A stretch of DNA of 64,000 bases from Favolaschia claudopus (taxonomy: Eukaryota > Basidiomycota > Agaricomycetes > Agaricales > Mycenaceae). The stretch lies in assembly GCA_037176885.1 (NCBI GenBank), contig JAWWNJ010000062.1, positions 1-64,000 of the forward strand, in the 5' to 3' direction. How positions within the stretch are numbered: position 1 is the stretch's first letter; every line of letters begins with the position of its first letter. Shown one piece after another: positions 1 through 12,635 of this stretch. The position numbers were made by a program, and so were the translations under genes. The notes below the pieces were generated by a model. The model was given only the letters and a program-made list of their open reading frames with translations, was not told the DNA's origin and made no database searches.

Positions 1-533
1 AAGGTGGGGGCCTGGCCGTAACGAGGGCCAATGTGAACAGGTAGATGGAAGCGGACGGAATCGTTTTCCTCGTCTTCAGTGAGTTCGGTGGCGTATACAA
101 GCTCGATTTTGACCTGTTCTTTGGCCGGAATATTCCCCACCGCAACTTGAAACACTGCAATCTTGTTGACACGTCTTTGCGGCTGGGTACAGTAGCTTGC
201 CAACGTACCATCCGAGGTTTGCTGCTCCATCAACGACGCCTGCTTTCCTTTCGCAACCGCAGAATCGTATGTCTTCCTAGCTTCCTCCTTTTCCTGCACC
301 CTCCCAATCACCCGCGTCCCATCCTGCTTGATCATGCAGAAACTCGTTACAACCGCTCGCGCAGGAACAGGGAATGCATAGACCGCCTCAATAGGGAAAT
401 CCGCGTCGTTTCCAAAGACCTGATAAAGCTTCACCTGTGCTGCAAGCTCCTTGATGCTGGCCTCCGCGTTCACAGTGAGCAAGGGCAGCGAAGTGGGGCG
501 TTTTTCCACGTAGTAGTATAGTCCGTATCTCAT
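1..533 (-). CDS. VIT-domain protein, N-terminal part (cut by window edge)
   Basis: The gene reads leftwards from an ATG at 533 and runs off the window. A 54-nt GT-AG intron (208-155) joins EQQTSD to VFQVAVGN; without splicing, the frame carries a stretch unlike the family. The spliced product, about 159 residues, matches a VIT domain (vault / inter-alpha-trypsin type): RPTSLPLL, KELAAQVKL, PIEAVYAFPVPARAVV, FCMIKQDGTRVIG, EEARKTYDSAVAKGKQ, VFQVAVGNIPAKEQV, IELVYATEL. In fungi such domains usually precede a von Willebrand A domain, which would lie outside the window. The biochemical role of fungal VIT proteins is poorly known; they are thought to be adhesion or scaffold proteins. The start is chosen because the first residues fit the family and the next upstream in-frame codons do not. 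Confidence 0.85.
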   Translation of the reverse strand, partial: MRYGLYYYVEKRPTSLPLLTVNAEASIKELAAQVKLYQVFGNDADFPIEAVYAFPVPARAVVTSFCMIKQDGTRVIGRVQEKEEARKTYDSAVAKGKQASLMEQQTSDGTLASYCTQPQRRVNKIAVFQVAVGNIPAKEQVKIELVYATELTEDEENDSVRFHLPVHIGPRYGQAPT

Positions 534-1544
534 CGCAATTTAAAGGTGAGGTCGCGGTGGGATTGAAAGTGACTTGCATTGACCGTCCCCAGAGTATATG
601 TATCTGTGAAGGCCTGAGTCAGAGTGACCTGTGTGCGTTTGTTCCAATCATGTAGACGTCGTCGCTTGTGCTGCGACAATGTGCACTGCGGTGTCCTCCA
701 TATGTGCCAAGTCTTGCAGAAACTGAATTATCTCACTGCCGCGAATGACAGAGTCTAGCGCTAGCGCACTGAGGGGGAAGCTGGAGCGACATAGACTTCG
801 TCTTTATGCACCCTTTGTCGTGCGCACTGAGAATCAAGCACTGAAGTCTGTCGTAAAGTCAGAGTGACGCCGATAAGTCTCGGTAAGTGGTGGTGGAAGT
901 CGGAAACGCTCAGTCCGTAATAAGTTCTCGTCCGCATCGATCTTGAGTGGTCTGAACGACGATCTTCAAATTTCACGTCCCCCGTACAAGAGAGGCTGAA
1001 ACGAACCTATATCATGCTCCAATCTTTCGTTCCCCACCAACCAAGCTGCATATCAAACATATCATTATTTTTTATGTAGTAACTTAGCGAATCATCGAAC
1101 CGTATAGTACTTGGTGGTCGATCGCAGGGGGAAAGAGGAGAAAGAAAGCCTGTGCTTGCTCTACAACTATGCGTTTAAAGACCCTGGAGAGAAGAGTACG
1201 TACGTTTAGACATCAAGATAAAAAAACACGGGGGTAGGGAGGGAGAGACAGTTGTACACGACGAGGGGTGCAGGGCGATCTCGAAGCGAGCAAGTATGTA
1301 CAACGAAAAAGGAAAGAGGGGAAACGATATGGACAGTTCTGGATACGGAGAACGTCTCGTACAGCGGGATGAGGTGTTCGGGTGTGGGGCCGCGCGAGAC
1401 GCATAATAATAAGACACAGAAGAAACGGTATTTGACCTGCGGGGGCAAATCAGGACGACGGAGTGCAAGAAATTAAGAACCAGAACGCACACGAATCACA
1501 AGAATAGTAGCGAGAAGCCGAAAGCTGGAAGAGAAGACCGGTCG
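534..1544. other. Intergenic, no gene seen
   Basis: About 1 kb between the start of the VIT gene (reading left) and the stop of the next gene (also minus strand). It should hold the VIT gene promoter. Short open frames here have no recognisable composition or splice structure. No tRNA or repeat was recognised. Confidence 0.5.
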
Positions 1545-4500
1545 TTATGACCCGTTCGGAGGCCAGATATCAGTGACCGTCCTCCTCCTCTCCCGCTTCT
1601 GCCCCAGCGTCGACAAACCAGCTGCGGCGCTCCGGTCAGCTGCGTGACTAGGACCAACTGAATCCCCTCCATCCAAAGACGCCCGCGGCCGGTCGCGCAC
1701 TGCAAGCGTGCTTCGTTTCCCCGGCGTGACCTTCTCCCCGTCCGATCGCGACGACGGGCCTGCAGCAGCTGCAATGGCTATCGCAGCGGCATCGAACTGA
1801 TTATTCGAGTTTGAGATCGTCCGTTGGCGTTCGCGGTCGTGTTGCATCTGAAGACCTGCTAGTGCGACGTTTGAGGGTCGGGAGAAAGTGACGGTGTTGT
1901 TGCGCGAGCGGGTAGGCGGTACGGATTTGTCTGAATCTGATCGAGGAAGAGACGGGAACGACATGCGGGCCTCGGAACCTCGAAGTTCGTTCGGCGAGTT
2001 GGACACGGTGTGAGGAGTCAAAGCGGTCGTGGGGGTTGCAGAGTGGAGTAGGCCACCGGGCGCGCGGACAGTAGAGCTAGTGATGGTGCGGCGCCGTTGC
2101 GACGAGTTGCCAGTGGTCTGGTTACGGCGGAGAGTTGAGGCAGATTCCGAGGGAAGAGTGGGAAGGGGTTTTGGGATCGAGATGGGAGGAAGGGTGCGAC
2201 TGCGATCTAGAGTGGATTGATTTTGTTTGCGCGAGGCAGGTGTAGGGGAGGGTTCGTAGTCATCGTCGCGTTTCTTTGGCTGTACCGTCTCTTGCGAATC
2301 AGACGCGACGAGCCCAGCGCTTGCCTGGAGTTCGCGCTGCTCCCGCGGCGTCAGCAGTCGCCGTGAAGCTGGAGTACCCGTGCGTGGAATACTAGGCGGT
2401 GTCGGCTCGTGCCGCGTGTTCAGCACGCTTGAAGGCCTCACCCCAAGCGCGCTGTCCCTGCCCCCACCAGTCGAAATCCGCCGCTCGTCCTTGTCCAAAC
2501 TACGCCTTGACTCGACGCTCCTCCGGCCAGCATCAGGACTCGCACTATTCCTCCCCTCATCCGACCCCCTACCCTCCCCGAAATCGCGCACAACCCGTCC
2601 AACACCCAACAGCAAACCCGTTACACTCCGCACAAGCTCATCACTCACCCTCAGCCCCTCTCTATACTCCCCTCCAACCCTCCGCCACACTTCCGCCAGA
2701 TCTTGCGCATCTGCCCCACCGCCCCCACTACTATCAACCCCACTCACCTCCGCGTCAATCTGCTCCTCCAACGCCTGCTTTGTCCCCGCCCGCAGAATCG
2801 CATTAAGCCGCTCAGCCGTATTAACGAGCTTCTGCGCACTCTGCGCAAGATCATGCGCCGTACGATCGCCCGTCCCACCCACACGCGCCAAATGCCCCTC
2901 AAACATCGCGAGACTGTCCGCCATCAAACGCGTATGCTCATGCTGCCCACTCCCACCACCACCGCTCCCATGCCGCCTCGAGGCCACGCTCCCAAACGGA
3001 CTCGGACTAGGCGCCGCATGCCGTTCCCGCTCCCGATCGTCTCGCAGATCCCGCTCAACAGACATCCCGCGATCCGGATACCGCCCCTGCGCACTCCCAG
3101 CGCGCGCCCCCGCCGATTCGAGTACATGCGCACTACTGCGATACGTCCGTAGCAGCGGCGCCGTCCGCGGCTCATCCCCCTCATCTCGATCATACGCCGT
3201 ATAATCCAACGACGTGGCCGCCCTCCCATGTCCATTCCCAAAAGCACCCCCTTGCCGACTGACACTCCGACTCCGCTGCCCATCCGCCCACTCCACCCTC
3301 GCCGGCGTCCGTTCCTGAAACACATCTCCCCCACCCATCCGATCCACCCGTCCAGTCAACCCCGCCGCCCTCAGCCCCTCCCCGATCAAACTTCTTCCAC
3401 CAACCGCGGTCCCCAACGCACTCTCTGCGCTCCCCGCCCGCAAACTCTGTCTCCTCTCCCTTTGCTCGTCCCCCTCCCCGCCGTTTATACTGTGGTTGCC
3501 GAGATCCTCGCTGTAGTACCGCGCCTGATGCCGTCTCGTCAAATCGCGCACCGTCGACGCCCGCTGTTCACGTCCCTGCACTGTGCTTCCGATCGTCGAA
3601 GTCGAGGACGTCGAGTTAGAATGCGCGTGCCCACGCGACGATCCCGCAAACGACGTTGAAGAAGTAGACGCCGTGGACCCCGCAAGCGAGTGACGCTTGT
3701 TCGGCGATGTGTCGTGCTGTGGTGGCGAGGTGGGAGGTTCCGCCGAGAACTACGAAATTGGTTAGCTGCATTCCTATTTCTGTGAAAAAGTAGATCCACT
3801 CACCCTGCCGTTACTCGACGAACTCCCCACCCCCCACTCCCTCGGCAATGGCTGCCTCCTCTTTCCCCCGCTCCCCGTCGCCGCTGTTGTCGGACTCATA
3901 TTCAACCGCCTCGCCGTCGACGCCCCACTGAACGCACCAGACGGCGTGCGCCTCGCAGACGCCACTGCCGCCAGCGCCGCCCTCGTCACATCCTCCGGCG
4001 AGCTCAAATTCGCTCCCTCGCCCTCATCCACCGCTCTGGTGCTCAACGATAAATTCGACAGCCTGTTCCGTCGAGGCGACCGCGTGCTCGAGCCCGACGA
4101 GTGCGACGACGCGGTGAGATGCTTCTGCGGGCTCGCGGGTGCAGAGACGAGGCGCTGTCGCGGGCCGATCGGCGTCGTCGGTCGCCGGACGACGATCTCT
4201 GGGTCGTGGTCGTAGCTGTCGTCTCGTTCGGTGTCAGAGCCTGATTGATGGTGAGGTTCTTGCGTGCGTGCGCGGCGGATGGAGGGGCGGGAACTGGACT
4301 GAGAGGAGCTGGAGGCGGAATTGGAATTGGAGTTGGAGTTGGAGAGCGAGTCGGAGGCGGAGGCGGAAGAAGACGGGGCGGGGGGAGAGCGGTTTATAGA
4401 AGATCTCCGAGCGCTGCTGTTACCAGCGCTGGGCGCGGGAGACCCGTGGCGCGAAAATGAAGACAGCTTGTCGAGGGCCTGGTGAGCAGTGGATTCGAGT

Positions 4501-5194
4501 GAAAACGAGCCAAATGTTAGTGAAGTAGGGCCCAAAGCAAGTCGCCACCCAGTGTCCGATGAAAAGAGCCGAACAAGTAGAACAGCCAGATCGAGGGTAG
4601 CACACAAGTAGAGCAGTCGATAAACAGAGTCAAAGGCGGACATGGAGTGGCGAATAATGAAAACAAGAGAAAAAACGAATCTCTGGTCAGGCAGTTGGCA
4701 AAAACGATAGAAGACCAACCACGCACAATTTTATTTCGTTGTGTGAGACTCTTGACCCGCTGCAGCGCCAGAACATTCTCGCTAGCACTCTGTCTGCGCT
4801 GGTGATTGAGGCGAGCGGTGTTATCCTCACCATCTTCGTCGTCGTTATCGTTGTAGTCGTCATCGAGGTCTGCAGAGTGATCCGCAGTCTCGAATGCAGC
4901 ATGAAAGGTCTTGATGTTTGAGCCATTGAGCATATTCAGGGCGCCACCCGTACCACCGCGAAAAGCGATGCTTCCTGGGTCACCGGTGCTGCCGCTGCCC
5001 GTCGAGTTGGTCGCGGGGGGTGAGGGCAAGCCAGAAGTAGATGTGCTGCTGCTTGAACCTGGACTTGGAGGCTCTGGGAGGTCTGGAAGGTCCGGGGGAG
5101 AAGACAGATAGCTGGAATAGGCGGAATCCGATCCAAGATAGACCTGAGAAGAAGGGCGAAGTCTCTGCGTCAAAGGAGGTCGGCGAGTGGTCAT
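1545..5194 (-). CDS. Large Ser/Arg-rich low-complexity protein, unknown function
   Basis: Three exons can be joined in frame: 5194-4727, 4478-3804 and 3749-1545. The introns are 4726-4479 (248 nt, GTGCGT donor, CACCAG acceptor) and 3803-3750 (54 nt, GTGAGT donor, GCTAAC branch, GTAG acceptor). The product is about 1115 residues. Exon 1 begins MTTRRPPLTQRLRPSSQ and has an acidic run (DLDDDYNDNDDEDGEDN). The exon 1/2 junction reads SLTQRNKI-ALDKLSSFSR, a helical patch. Most of the rest is Ser-, Pro- and Arg-rich and probably disordered, except for a helical stretch around residues 645-770 (RLMADSLAMFEGHLARV, AQKLVNTAERLNAILR). I do not recognise a domain. The pattern of phosphorylatable disorder with a short coiled coil is common in fungal cytoskeleton or polarity adaptors, but that is only a guess. 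Intron 1 is long for this genome and may hide a small exon. Confidence 0.75.
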
Positions 5195-5574
5195 CTAGAC
5201 TGCAGTACGCCAGGCAGAGCATGAAAGAAGGAAGCAAAAGAGCCAGGCTACCGCATTTACCACCAGGAACAACGTGGGTAAGGGCAAAGGCAAGTCAAAC
5301 AAACAAAGCAAAACTACCGCCCGTGTCCAAATTAGGAAGGTGTCGCTTGTCATGGCAATGGTCACGTCAAAACACTGAAAAAGGTGTGTGAAACAACCCT
5401 GGTTCATAGGGATGCTCGCAGAAATCTCGAAATTTTGTGCTCAGTTTGGCGCATCATCTGATGCAGATGCATTGATGGTTGGAGACGCATGAAATTTACA
5501 AAAAGCGAAAGACTACATGATTGTAACTCGTGGAGACGTCGTAAAGACCACGTACACCAGTTCCGTCCTAGGGA
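5195..5574. other. Intergenic, no gene seen
   Basis: About 380 bp between the 5' end of the low-complexity gene and the 3' end of the first F-box-like gene. Nothing recognisable beyond the expected promoter of the former and 3' UTR of the latter. Confidence 0.5.
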
Positions 5575-8029
5575 CTACTTCAATCTCCGCCTCCATTTCG
5601 TCCCACTCTCGTCCGTCAGACTAATATTCTGCGAAGATAAAGCATCGGCCCACCGAACCCAAGAGCTCTTTGCGATATCTCGTCTGCGAGGAGACTGATC
5701 AATGAACTTGTACAGTAAAAAAGGCACACACAAGACGTACTCGTTCGTTGGCCAACTGAAGCACTTCACTTGTAGTTCTATCAAATTCGCGAGACCTTTG
5801 CGTTTGAATTTGTCGAAGAATACCCCCCAGGCTGCAATATTTGCCTTATCATTATTGGGACTTTCAGAGAGAGTGTTAGCTTTGGGCACTAGTAGGCAAT
5901 ACGATTGAAAGGCGACGCACTTGGCCCAAATTTCCATCATATCCAAGACAATCTTTTGAACTGACGGGACAATTTCTGAGGAACATAGATCGTGAACAGC
6001 TGGTAGATCGGCCTTGTGAGTAGATGTTAATGGGAGGTTCCTGAATATGAGATCTATGACGGAACAAACCGTGTAATAGACCGGCCAGTACACCGTAATC
6101 AAAGCAAGGTTTGGGCAGTTTGCGTATGCCTTGGATCTCACAAACAAATTGTTGATTTGACCGAATGAAACGACCATTTCGGTCAATTTAACACCGTGAG
6201 TCTCGAGGAAAGATTCAGGGGATGTAGAGCTCAAATAGGCGAGGCGTTGGAGGGATGGCAATCTATGACAATCAATCAGCAAAGAGCATCACTAAACAGG
6301 ACAGATACGCGCCTCATCCTCGACAATAGGGTCAAAAACGACGGGGAAGCCTCAGTAACCCACAACTCTTCGACGGCGGATAGTGCGTCCACAGATACGT
6401 CTCCACCCTCGCCGAAAGCCGCCCCACTCTTCCAGTCAAACTTCTGGAGCACTTTGAAGTTATTGAATATGGCAGAAGAGATAGGCCGCTCTGAGCGCAC
6501 GGACGCGGATAATTGGCGTATACTGTAACCTGAGCTTCTGGCCAGTGCATCGAAAGCGTCCAAGCAGATGGAAGTGCTGGGATCGAGGGAACCCCACAAT
6601 AGAGGTAGTTCTGGCAGTTGGATTTCGTCCGTTTTGATTCTCCTCAATAAAGCTCCTAAGCCACCGTCTCCAAAGCGGACAAGACCACTCATTTGTGAGA
6701 GGAGCCTGCGAGCCCAGTATTCCCCTTCCGCAGGACTCTCCAGTACGCTGGGTTCATCGTCCTCGCGCTCCAGATACGTATAAGTCAGGCTGCGCACTTG
6801 AGAGCCAAGCGAAGGATGCTTTGAAAGCATAGAACATAGAGCCTCCGCTTCCATGTAACACTCGACATGCACGCGAGCATAAAAGTGCGGCAGTCCGAGG
6901 CGCTGGGCATTCGCGTCAGTGTTGGAGGGTGATCGCTGGCTAAGTACGCACAAGGAATGTCTTTGAAACTAGTAGTACGTTGAGACGGGGGAAATCATCC
7001 ATATCACGGGTAATATCGGCAGTGCATGGTTGCCACAGGGCAAAATACAAGATATTGCTCCAGATTCCATCCTGGACGGGCTCAGGTGCGTTCACCAAAG
7101 GCACGAAGGACGGATCGAGGGACGGAGCGATGACCGCTTCCCTAGAATTACATCAAGTATCGACTCAGAAGACTCCTTCTCGCACACTTACGGGGTTTCA
7201 CGGAATTTCACGAGGGCCTTGACCGCCGGATTCCTCTGGAACAGAGATACAGTCGCCCTATCGCAATCCAGTTGACTGCCTTCCTTGACGTGGATCGCGT
7301 TGAGAGGACACGCTTTGAATTTGGAATAAGCCCACTGCAGTCCTCTGGCGTACTGGATAGTCAGTGTGTGTAGTCGTTCCGACTTGACTAATGCTAGGAG
7401 GATCTGGCCCGAATGTTCCGTGTCCTTGTTGTATGGGCAATCGAAAACGCACTATTTTTTATCAGTGAGTCGCTCATAGATTTTGTACAAATTATTACAC
7501 GCACCAGGTTATCCCACTTGGCTATCGCCTTCGACAGGGCAGCCAACAGCTGCGCCATCATCTTATTTTCTCGACGGAAGCCAACACCATCCTGCAGAAT
7601 AAGACGTGTTGGATTGATGAGTGCAAGACCCTTGCATAGTCCGCTCGTAACATCGGAGGAGTAGATTTCGAGTGAGAGGTAAAGGTCGGTGATATTGGGT
7701 GCATACTGTAAGATGGTGTGCATAAAGGATCCAAATCCGCCTTCAACTCGTAGTTTCTTGATGAACTGACCCAGCTGCTTGTTGCGTGCGAGGGCGATAC
7801 TCAGAGCTTTAGCCTGAGCTTTGGAACGGATAGGAACTGTGTTGTAGAGGAGGGGAGTAGCGACGCGGAGCCATGCTTTGCAGACGACAAGACAGGTAGA
7901 GGTCGATTCACCCGAACAAGTTGCGAATGGTGACACCTCAGAGGTATCGCTGAACAATTCATCGGATATTTTCAAGGTCGGCGCGAGGATTTCTGAGATG
8001 ATCTCGTCGGGGAGCGGGACGCTTGACAT
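5575..8029 (-). CDS. F-box-like protein, paralogue A of a tandem pair
   Basis: Six exons: 8029-7505, 7451-7192, 7141-6952, 6902-6313, 6262-5741 and 5683-5575, giving 731 residues. The N-terminus MSSVPLPDEIISEIL has the look of an F-box helix (LPxEIxxEIL), followed by TCLVVCKAWLRVATPLLY, typical of Agaricomycete F-box proteins, which recruit substrates to SCF ubiquitin ligases through Skp1. The rest shows no clear leucine-rich repeats. An in-frame ATG eight codons upstream exists, but the start at 8029 is chosen because the neighbouring paralogue begins at the same residue. Exon positions match the neighbour at 8581-10979 almost exactly. The fourth intron (6312-6263) begins with GC where the paralogue has GT. 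The F-box call is from motif shape only. Confidence 0.85.
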
Positions 8030-8580
8030 CCTGAGCGAGCCTATGTGCTTCAACTCGCTCGACTCTACATCAATCGGTGAGATTCAATCTTACATACCGT
8101 TTCGAATCTGCCTAGTGAACTTCAAGTGGTCTCTTGTGAATTTCTCTGCGATTAACACAAAGAGTCAAAGGAGAACAAAGATTCGCCCAAGTCACCGAAA
8201 GGAGTCTCTTTATATAGGCCTAGCGCCTCGAGGCTTGTTTTGTCCCCCATTTGGCCTGAACAAAGAGAACAAAGAACTAGGGCAGAGACGCGTCAAGTCA
8301 CGGTCAGCTGATCAGCAGTGATGTGACACTGTAGCACACAGAACGCGTTCGTTTGTTGGACGCGATCCCCGCAATTATGCAGCGAACAGTTCTTTAACTG
8401 AAAATAAGTACTTGGTTTGATTTTGGTACTTATCATAACGCACCGGTCACTTGAATCTCGCCCTCGACGATCGATTCAAATCGCAATTGCAAATCCAATT
8501 CTTTAATTAGTAAAACTGGGAGTGCTTCGGTAAAAGTACAGTTCTGTGCATCAAGCGACCGTTATAATTAGCATGTTAGT
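8030..8580. other. Intergenic between tandem paralogues
   Basis: About 550 bp holding the putative promoter of paralogue A (on the 8030 side, reading left) and the 3' flank of paralogue B. No further coding segment or repeat recognised. Confidence 0.5.
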
Positions 8581-10979
8581 TCACTTCAATCGTGACCTCC
8601 ACTTCGTCCCCGTCCTGTCCAAAAGATTGATATTCTGCGAAACCAAGCCCTCGGCCCATCGCACCCAACAGTTCTTTGCAATATCCCGCCTAAAGTAGAA
8701 GTTATTAGCTCGTCAGTGTTTGGTGTTCATAGCACGCACTCGTTGGTCGGCCACGTAAAACACTTGAATTCAATCTCTCGCAAATTCGGGAGTTTCTTGG
8801 ATTGGAAGTTTGCGAAGAAAATATCCCATGCCGCAATTCGCTCCTTGTCCCTAAAAAATATAAGCCGATACAGAGATCGAACAACGCGACAAACACACTT
8901 ATGGAGGGGAGTCATAAGTTCTGGGGGCTCCATAATAATTTTCAATAACGAAGGAGCTGTTTGACGCGGAAGAATATCTTTGATCGCTGGAACGTGTTTC
9001 TGGTTTGATCAATGAACATCGAACTGCAACAGTGAACATCTCAATCCTGAACGCACCGCTCCCGACTCCACAATAAACGCAATCGTGTGAAGATGAGGAC
9101 AGAGTGAGTATACATCGAAACCGGGGGTAGACAGTTCTTGTGCGAGAATTCCGACTTCGGTCAACTTGGAACCGTGCGCTCGAAGGAACTCAATGCAGCT
9201 CGTATACCTAGTCACATGGAAGAACCGCCGAAGCGATTGCAATCTGTAAAACATGAGTTAATGTAAATACGTGGAAAAACTGAACAGAATCACAACATAC
9301 TTCATCCGCGACAATACAGATAAGACCGAACCGTCTGCCTCTTCCGTGATCCACAGCTCCTCAAGGTTTGCCAGCGCATCGACCGCGGCAGCATGAATAT
9401 CAGTAAATTCAGCCTGACATATCCAGCGGAGGGTTCGGAGAGCGGTGAAACCATTGAATACAGTTGACGAAATGCGGGGTTTGCGCCGGGATGCAACTCG
9501 TGTCGAAAATTCTTGTAGTTTAGCGCCGGCACATTTCGCCAAAGCTTCAAAACCATCCCAAGAAATCGTCGCGTCGAATACAAAACATCCGGTGTGCGAC
9601 GGATTGGGCTCAATGGCCGGGCCAAAGCGCACCAGGCCACTCGTCCGCGATAACAGTTTCAACGCCCAGCCTCGGCTTCCATCTTCCGAATCGTAATCAC
9701 AGTCAAGCAGGGATTCAAGGTAATCGAAGACGAGTGTGCGAAGTTTGGGACCGAGCCAACCGTATTTAAGAACGATCGAGCCAAATTTTTTGACGTCCGT
9801 AGAATGGCGGAGGATCATGTCTGCACAATAGTGAGGCAATCCAACGCGCTAACAGGGTGTTTCGACATCAAACGTTCTTGTTCTGGCGCAAATGCTCACA
9901 TGAAATGTTTTGGAAACCGTTAAAAGCGCTGCCCTGGGCAGATCATCTGCGCCGTGTTTACGGTTGGCCATTGCGAAATACAAGACGCGGTCCCAGATGG
10001 CATCTTGAGCAGCCACTGGTGCGTTTTCTAAGGGCACGAACAACGGGTTGGAGGCCGGAGCGATGACTGGAAATGTGTCCCCGCCAAACGATCTGCACAT
10101 CTTAGTTAAGAGGGTTGCATGAAAAGCTAATCAAAAAATTACGCGTCTGCGGGAAATTTCACAAGGTCTCTAAGGGCGGGATATTTATCGAAGAGCGGAT
10201 CATCTAGAGAGTCGTCCTTCGCATCGAAGTTGTCGATGTGAATAACTTCGAGAGGAGAGTCTTCGAACACCACATAGGACCAAGCTACCGCGTCAATGTT
10301 GGGAACGAAGAGGGTGCGTAGTCGTTTGGATTTTATCAAAGGAAGAATGGCTACCAGTGCGTGCTCTGTTGCGTTGACATACGGGCAATGGAAAACACGC
10401 TGACGAGAAGGTTAACTCTGCGGAAGCTCGAGATATTATATGAATTATGCGCACCAAGTGATCCCACTGCTTAGGTATCAGTTCGTACATGGCGTCCAAG
10501 AGCTGGGAAAGGCTTTTGTTCTCCAAAGGTTTGTCCTGAACATCCCGCAGAATGAGGCGCGTCGGATTGATGAGTCTGAGGCCTTTGCACAGTCCACTCG
10601 TGCTATCGGACGAGTAAATCTCGAGCGAGAGGAAGATGTCGGTTATGTTAGGAGCACAGCGCATAATAACATGCATAGGCTCTCCATAACCACCCTCTAC
10701 TCGCAATTTCTTAATGAAGCGACCAAGCTGCTTGTTTTTAGACAATGCAAGACTGAGAGCTTTTGCCTGCGCCTTTGAGCGGATGATAACTGTATGATAC
10801 AGAGGGGGAGTGGCCACACGAAGCCAAGATTTGCAGACAAGCAGATAGGCGGAGGTCGAGACGGAAAAGTTTGCGAAAGGGGAGACTTCTGAGGTGTCGC
10901 TGAAGACATCGTCAGACACCTTCAGCGCGGGGGAAAGGATCTCTGAAATAATTTCGTCAGGGAGTGCGGTGTCCGACAT
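8581..10979 (-). CDS. F-box-like protein, paralogue B of a tandem pair
   Basis: Seven exons: 10979-10455, 10399-10143, 10092-9900, 9848-9301, 9243-9057, 8999-8740 and 8689-8581, giving 692 residues. It starts MSDTALPDEIISEIL and ends DRTGTKWRSRLK, parallel to paralogue A (MSSVPLPDEIISEIL ... DESGTKWRRRLK). The first 175 codons are strongly conserved between the two (INPTRLIL, IKKLRVEGG, APNITD, YSSD.TSGLCKGL). The middle and C-terminal parts are more diverged. It has one intron (9056-9000) absent from A, and its fourth intron (9300-9244) uses GTATGT where A uses GC. The head-to-tail arrangement with colinear exons indicates a local duplication. The likely role is as an SCF adaptor, inferred from the F-box-like start. 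Confidence 0.87.
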
Positions 10980-11254
10980 CTCAATCGGGAGTTAGACTCT
11001 GTGAAAATCTTTCGGAAGGCGCGTACCTTTGGCCTTGGAGTGGCACAGGGAAAGAGGAAGCGCGTGAAGTCACGTACACGTGGGTGTGCTGTCACAAATG
11101 ACGTCGATCCTTGTCGGGCTCAAGGAATTGACCATAATTCACAACAATGCAGGGGTAGAATTATATACACAGCTCTTTACATTATCCAGAATCGAATTAA
11201 AGTAAATTTTCAGTAAGAACTAAGTGAACGGTAAAAATTTCGGGGGACAAGTCA

Positions 11255-12635
11255 TTACGCAGCGTACGAAGCAATTGGTGGCTCCGTTTGCAAGTAGGGA
11301 CGGTACTCCACAAAGGCGCCGCCAGCCTTCACAATCCCCGCCTCCGTCTGGACCAAAGCATCAAGAGTCATCCCGTCAGCCACAGCCTGGCCACACAAAC
11401 GGTTCACGTCGACACGCGAGACATCAGCTTTACCGTCGTGTGTCATGGCATCCTGGAGCATAGCGAGCGTGAGCGGGTGGTAAAGCATGCCCTCGTGCGT
11501 CGCAACGCCCCCGGCAAGTTTCCCTTTGCAAACATCCTGCACGCGCACAGGCGTGAACCCAACATTGCTCGGGTCCTTGAGCAGCGCAGTGGCGTCGCTC
11601 CCAACCTGCGGCTGAGCAATCTCATCCGTCGCGCTAAACATAGCGATCGTGGGCACGAGGGCACTGTCCCCACCGCGCGCGCGCATGGCCTTCACGAACT
11701 GGGAGTCGAGGCGCTGCTGGTGAATTGCAGGCGGGCAGCCGGTGATGTCTTTGATGGGAACGCAGCCGGCGTCGACGAGGATGCTACCGCGGAACACGGG
11801 GCTGAGGGCGACGAAGCTGGATACGGCCTTGCGGGCGCTGGGCCAGAAAGTGAGAGCCCACTGGGTGATGATGTTGCCCTGCGAGTATGCGATGAGAGTC
11901 ACCTTCTTGCCCGTCAGAGCCGACATGTAGCCAATCGCGTACGCAATGTACTCTGCGCTTTTCTGGGCATCACCAAGAAGGAAACCGGGGATGTTGAGCC
12001 AGACGGGGTCGGCGAAGTCGCTTTTCTGGGTGATGGGGATGAGGTTGGGCTGGTAGGTCATGAATGAAGGTTGGCCTGTGCCGGGAATGATGAGGAGCGG
12101 GTTCTTTTTGCCGGTAGTGAAGCCGTCAGGGATGAAGATCGCCTGACGGAGGACGTCTTCCGAGAGGGAGAATGGGGCATCGCCGTCAGCGGCTTTCGGG
12201 AAAATGCTGGCTGCTCCTTTCGGAAGAGCGGGAGGCGAGTTGACCATAGAGTTGCCCCCAGTAGTATACGTTTTATTGACGTCCAAAAGATCAGCCAAGC
12301 GGGAGGGCGCGAAGCCAGCCTTGAGCAGTTGGGTCGTGGTATCGATGAAACCGGTTGGGCCCCCGGACGAGAAGATTTTGTTCAAAGCTGCCGCGGCGTC
12401 TACAATACAGATCATGAGCAGATACATGGTCAAAAGACGACAGAAACGTACCGGCTTCGGATGTCGGCGCCCTGGAGGGGATGATGCTCTGAATGGCGTC
12501 CATGGTTCCTTCAAGAGCATGGTTGATTTCACCGAACAAATCCCCGAAAAACCCTCTTCTGGCGATGGGGGAGGCGGCAGCTTGGCTCGCAAGAATGGCA
12601 GCCCCGATGAAAGTGAAATAAGATGAAGAAACCAT
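11255..12635 (-). CDS. Secreted CalB-like lipase
   Basis: Two exons (12635-12452, 11... to stop at 11255, i.e. 12399-11255) with a 52-nt intron give 442 residues. A signal peptide (MVSSSYFTFIGAAILASQ) is followed by a dibasic IARR site near residue 27, suggesting Kex2 processing. The body matches the Candida antarctica lipase B family of alpha/beta hydrolases: PLLIIPGTGQ around the oxyanion region, the nucleophile elbow AYSQGN (Ser about 234), the acid in FSATDEIAQPQVG (Asp about 320) and a histidine in THEGMLYHP (His about 363). In CalB the equivalent blocks are a Ser-Gln-Gly elbow and SATDE..QPQ. It would hydrolyse esters or triglycerides outside the cell. The start at 12635 is preferred because it puts the hydrophobic segment at the N-terminus; an upstream in-frame ATG would add 11 residues. 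Confidence 0.92.

Noticed and set aside
2380..3204. Long plus-strand open frame of 274 codons
   Set aside because: It is the complement of the minus-strand exon 3 of the 1115-residue protein; the Ser/Arg/Pro-rich composition keeps both strands open, and only the minus strand has consistent introns on either side.
11288..12067. 259-codon plus-strand frame opposite the lipase
   Set aside because: The minus strand carries the catalytic triad blocks and a signal peptide; the plus frame has no motif.
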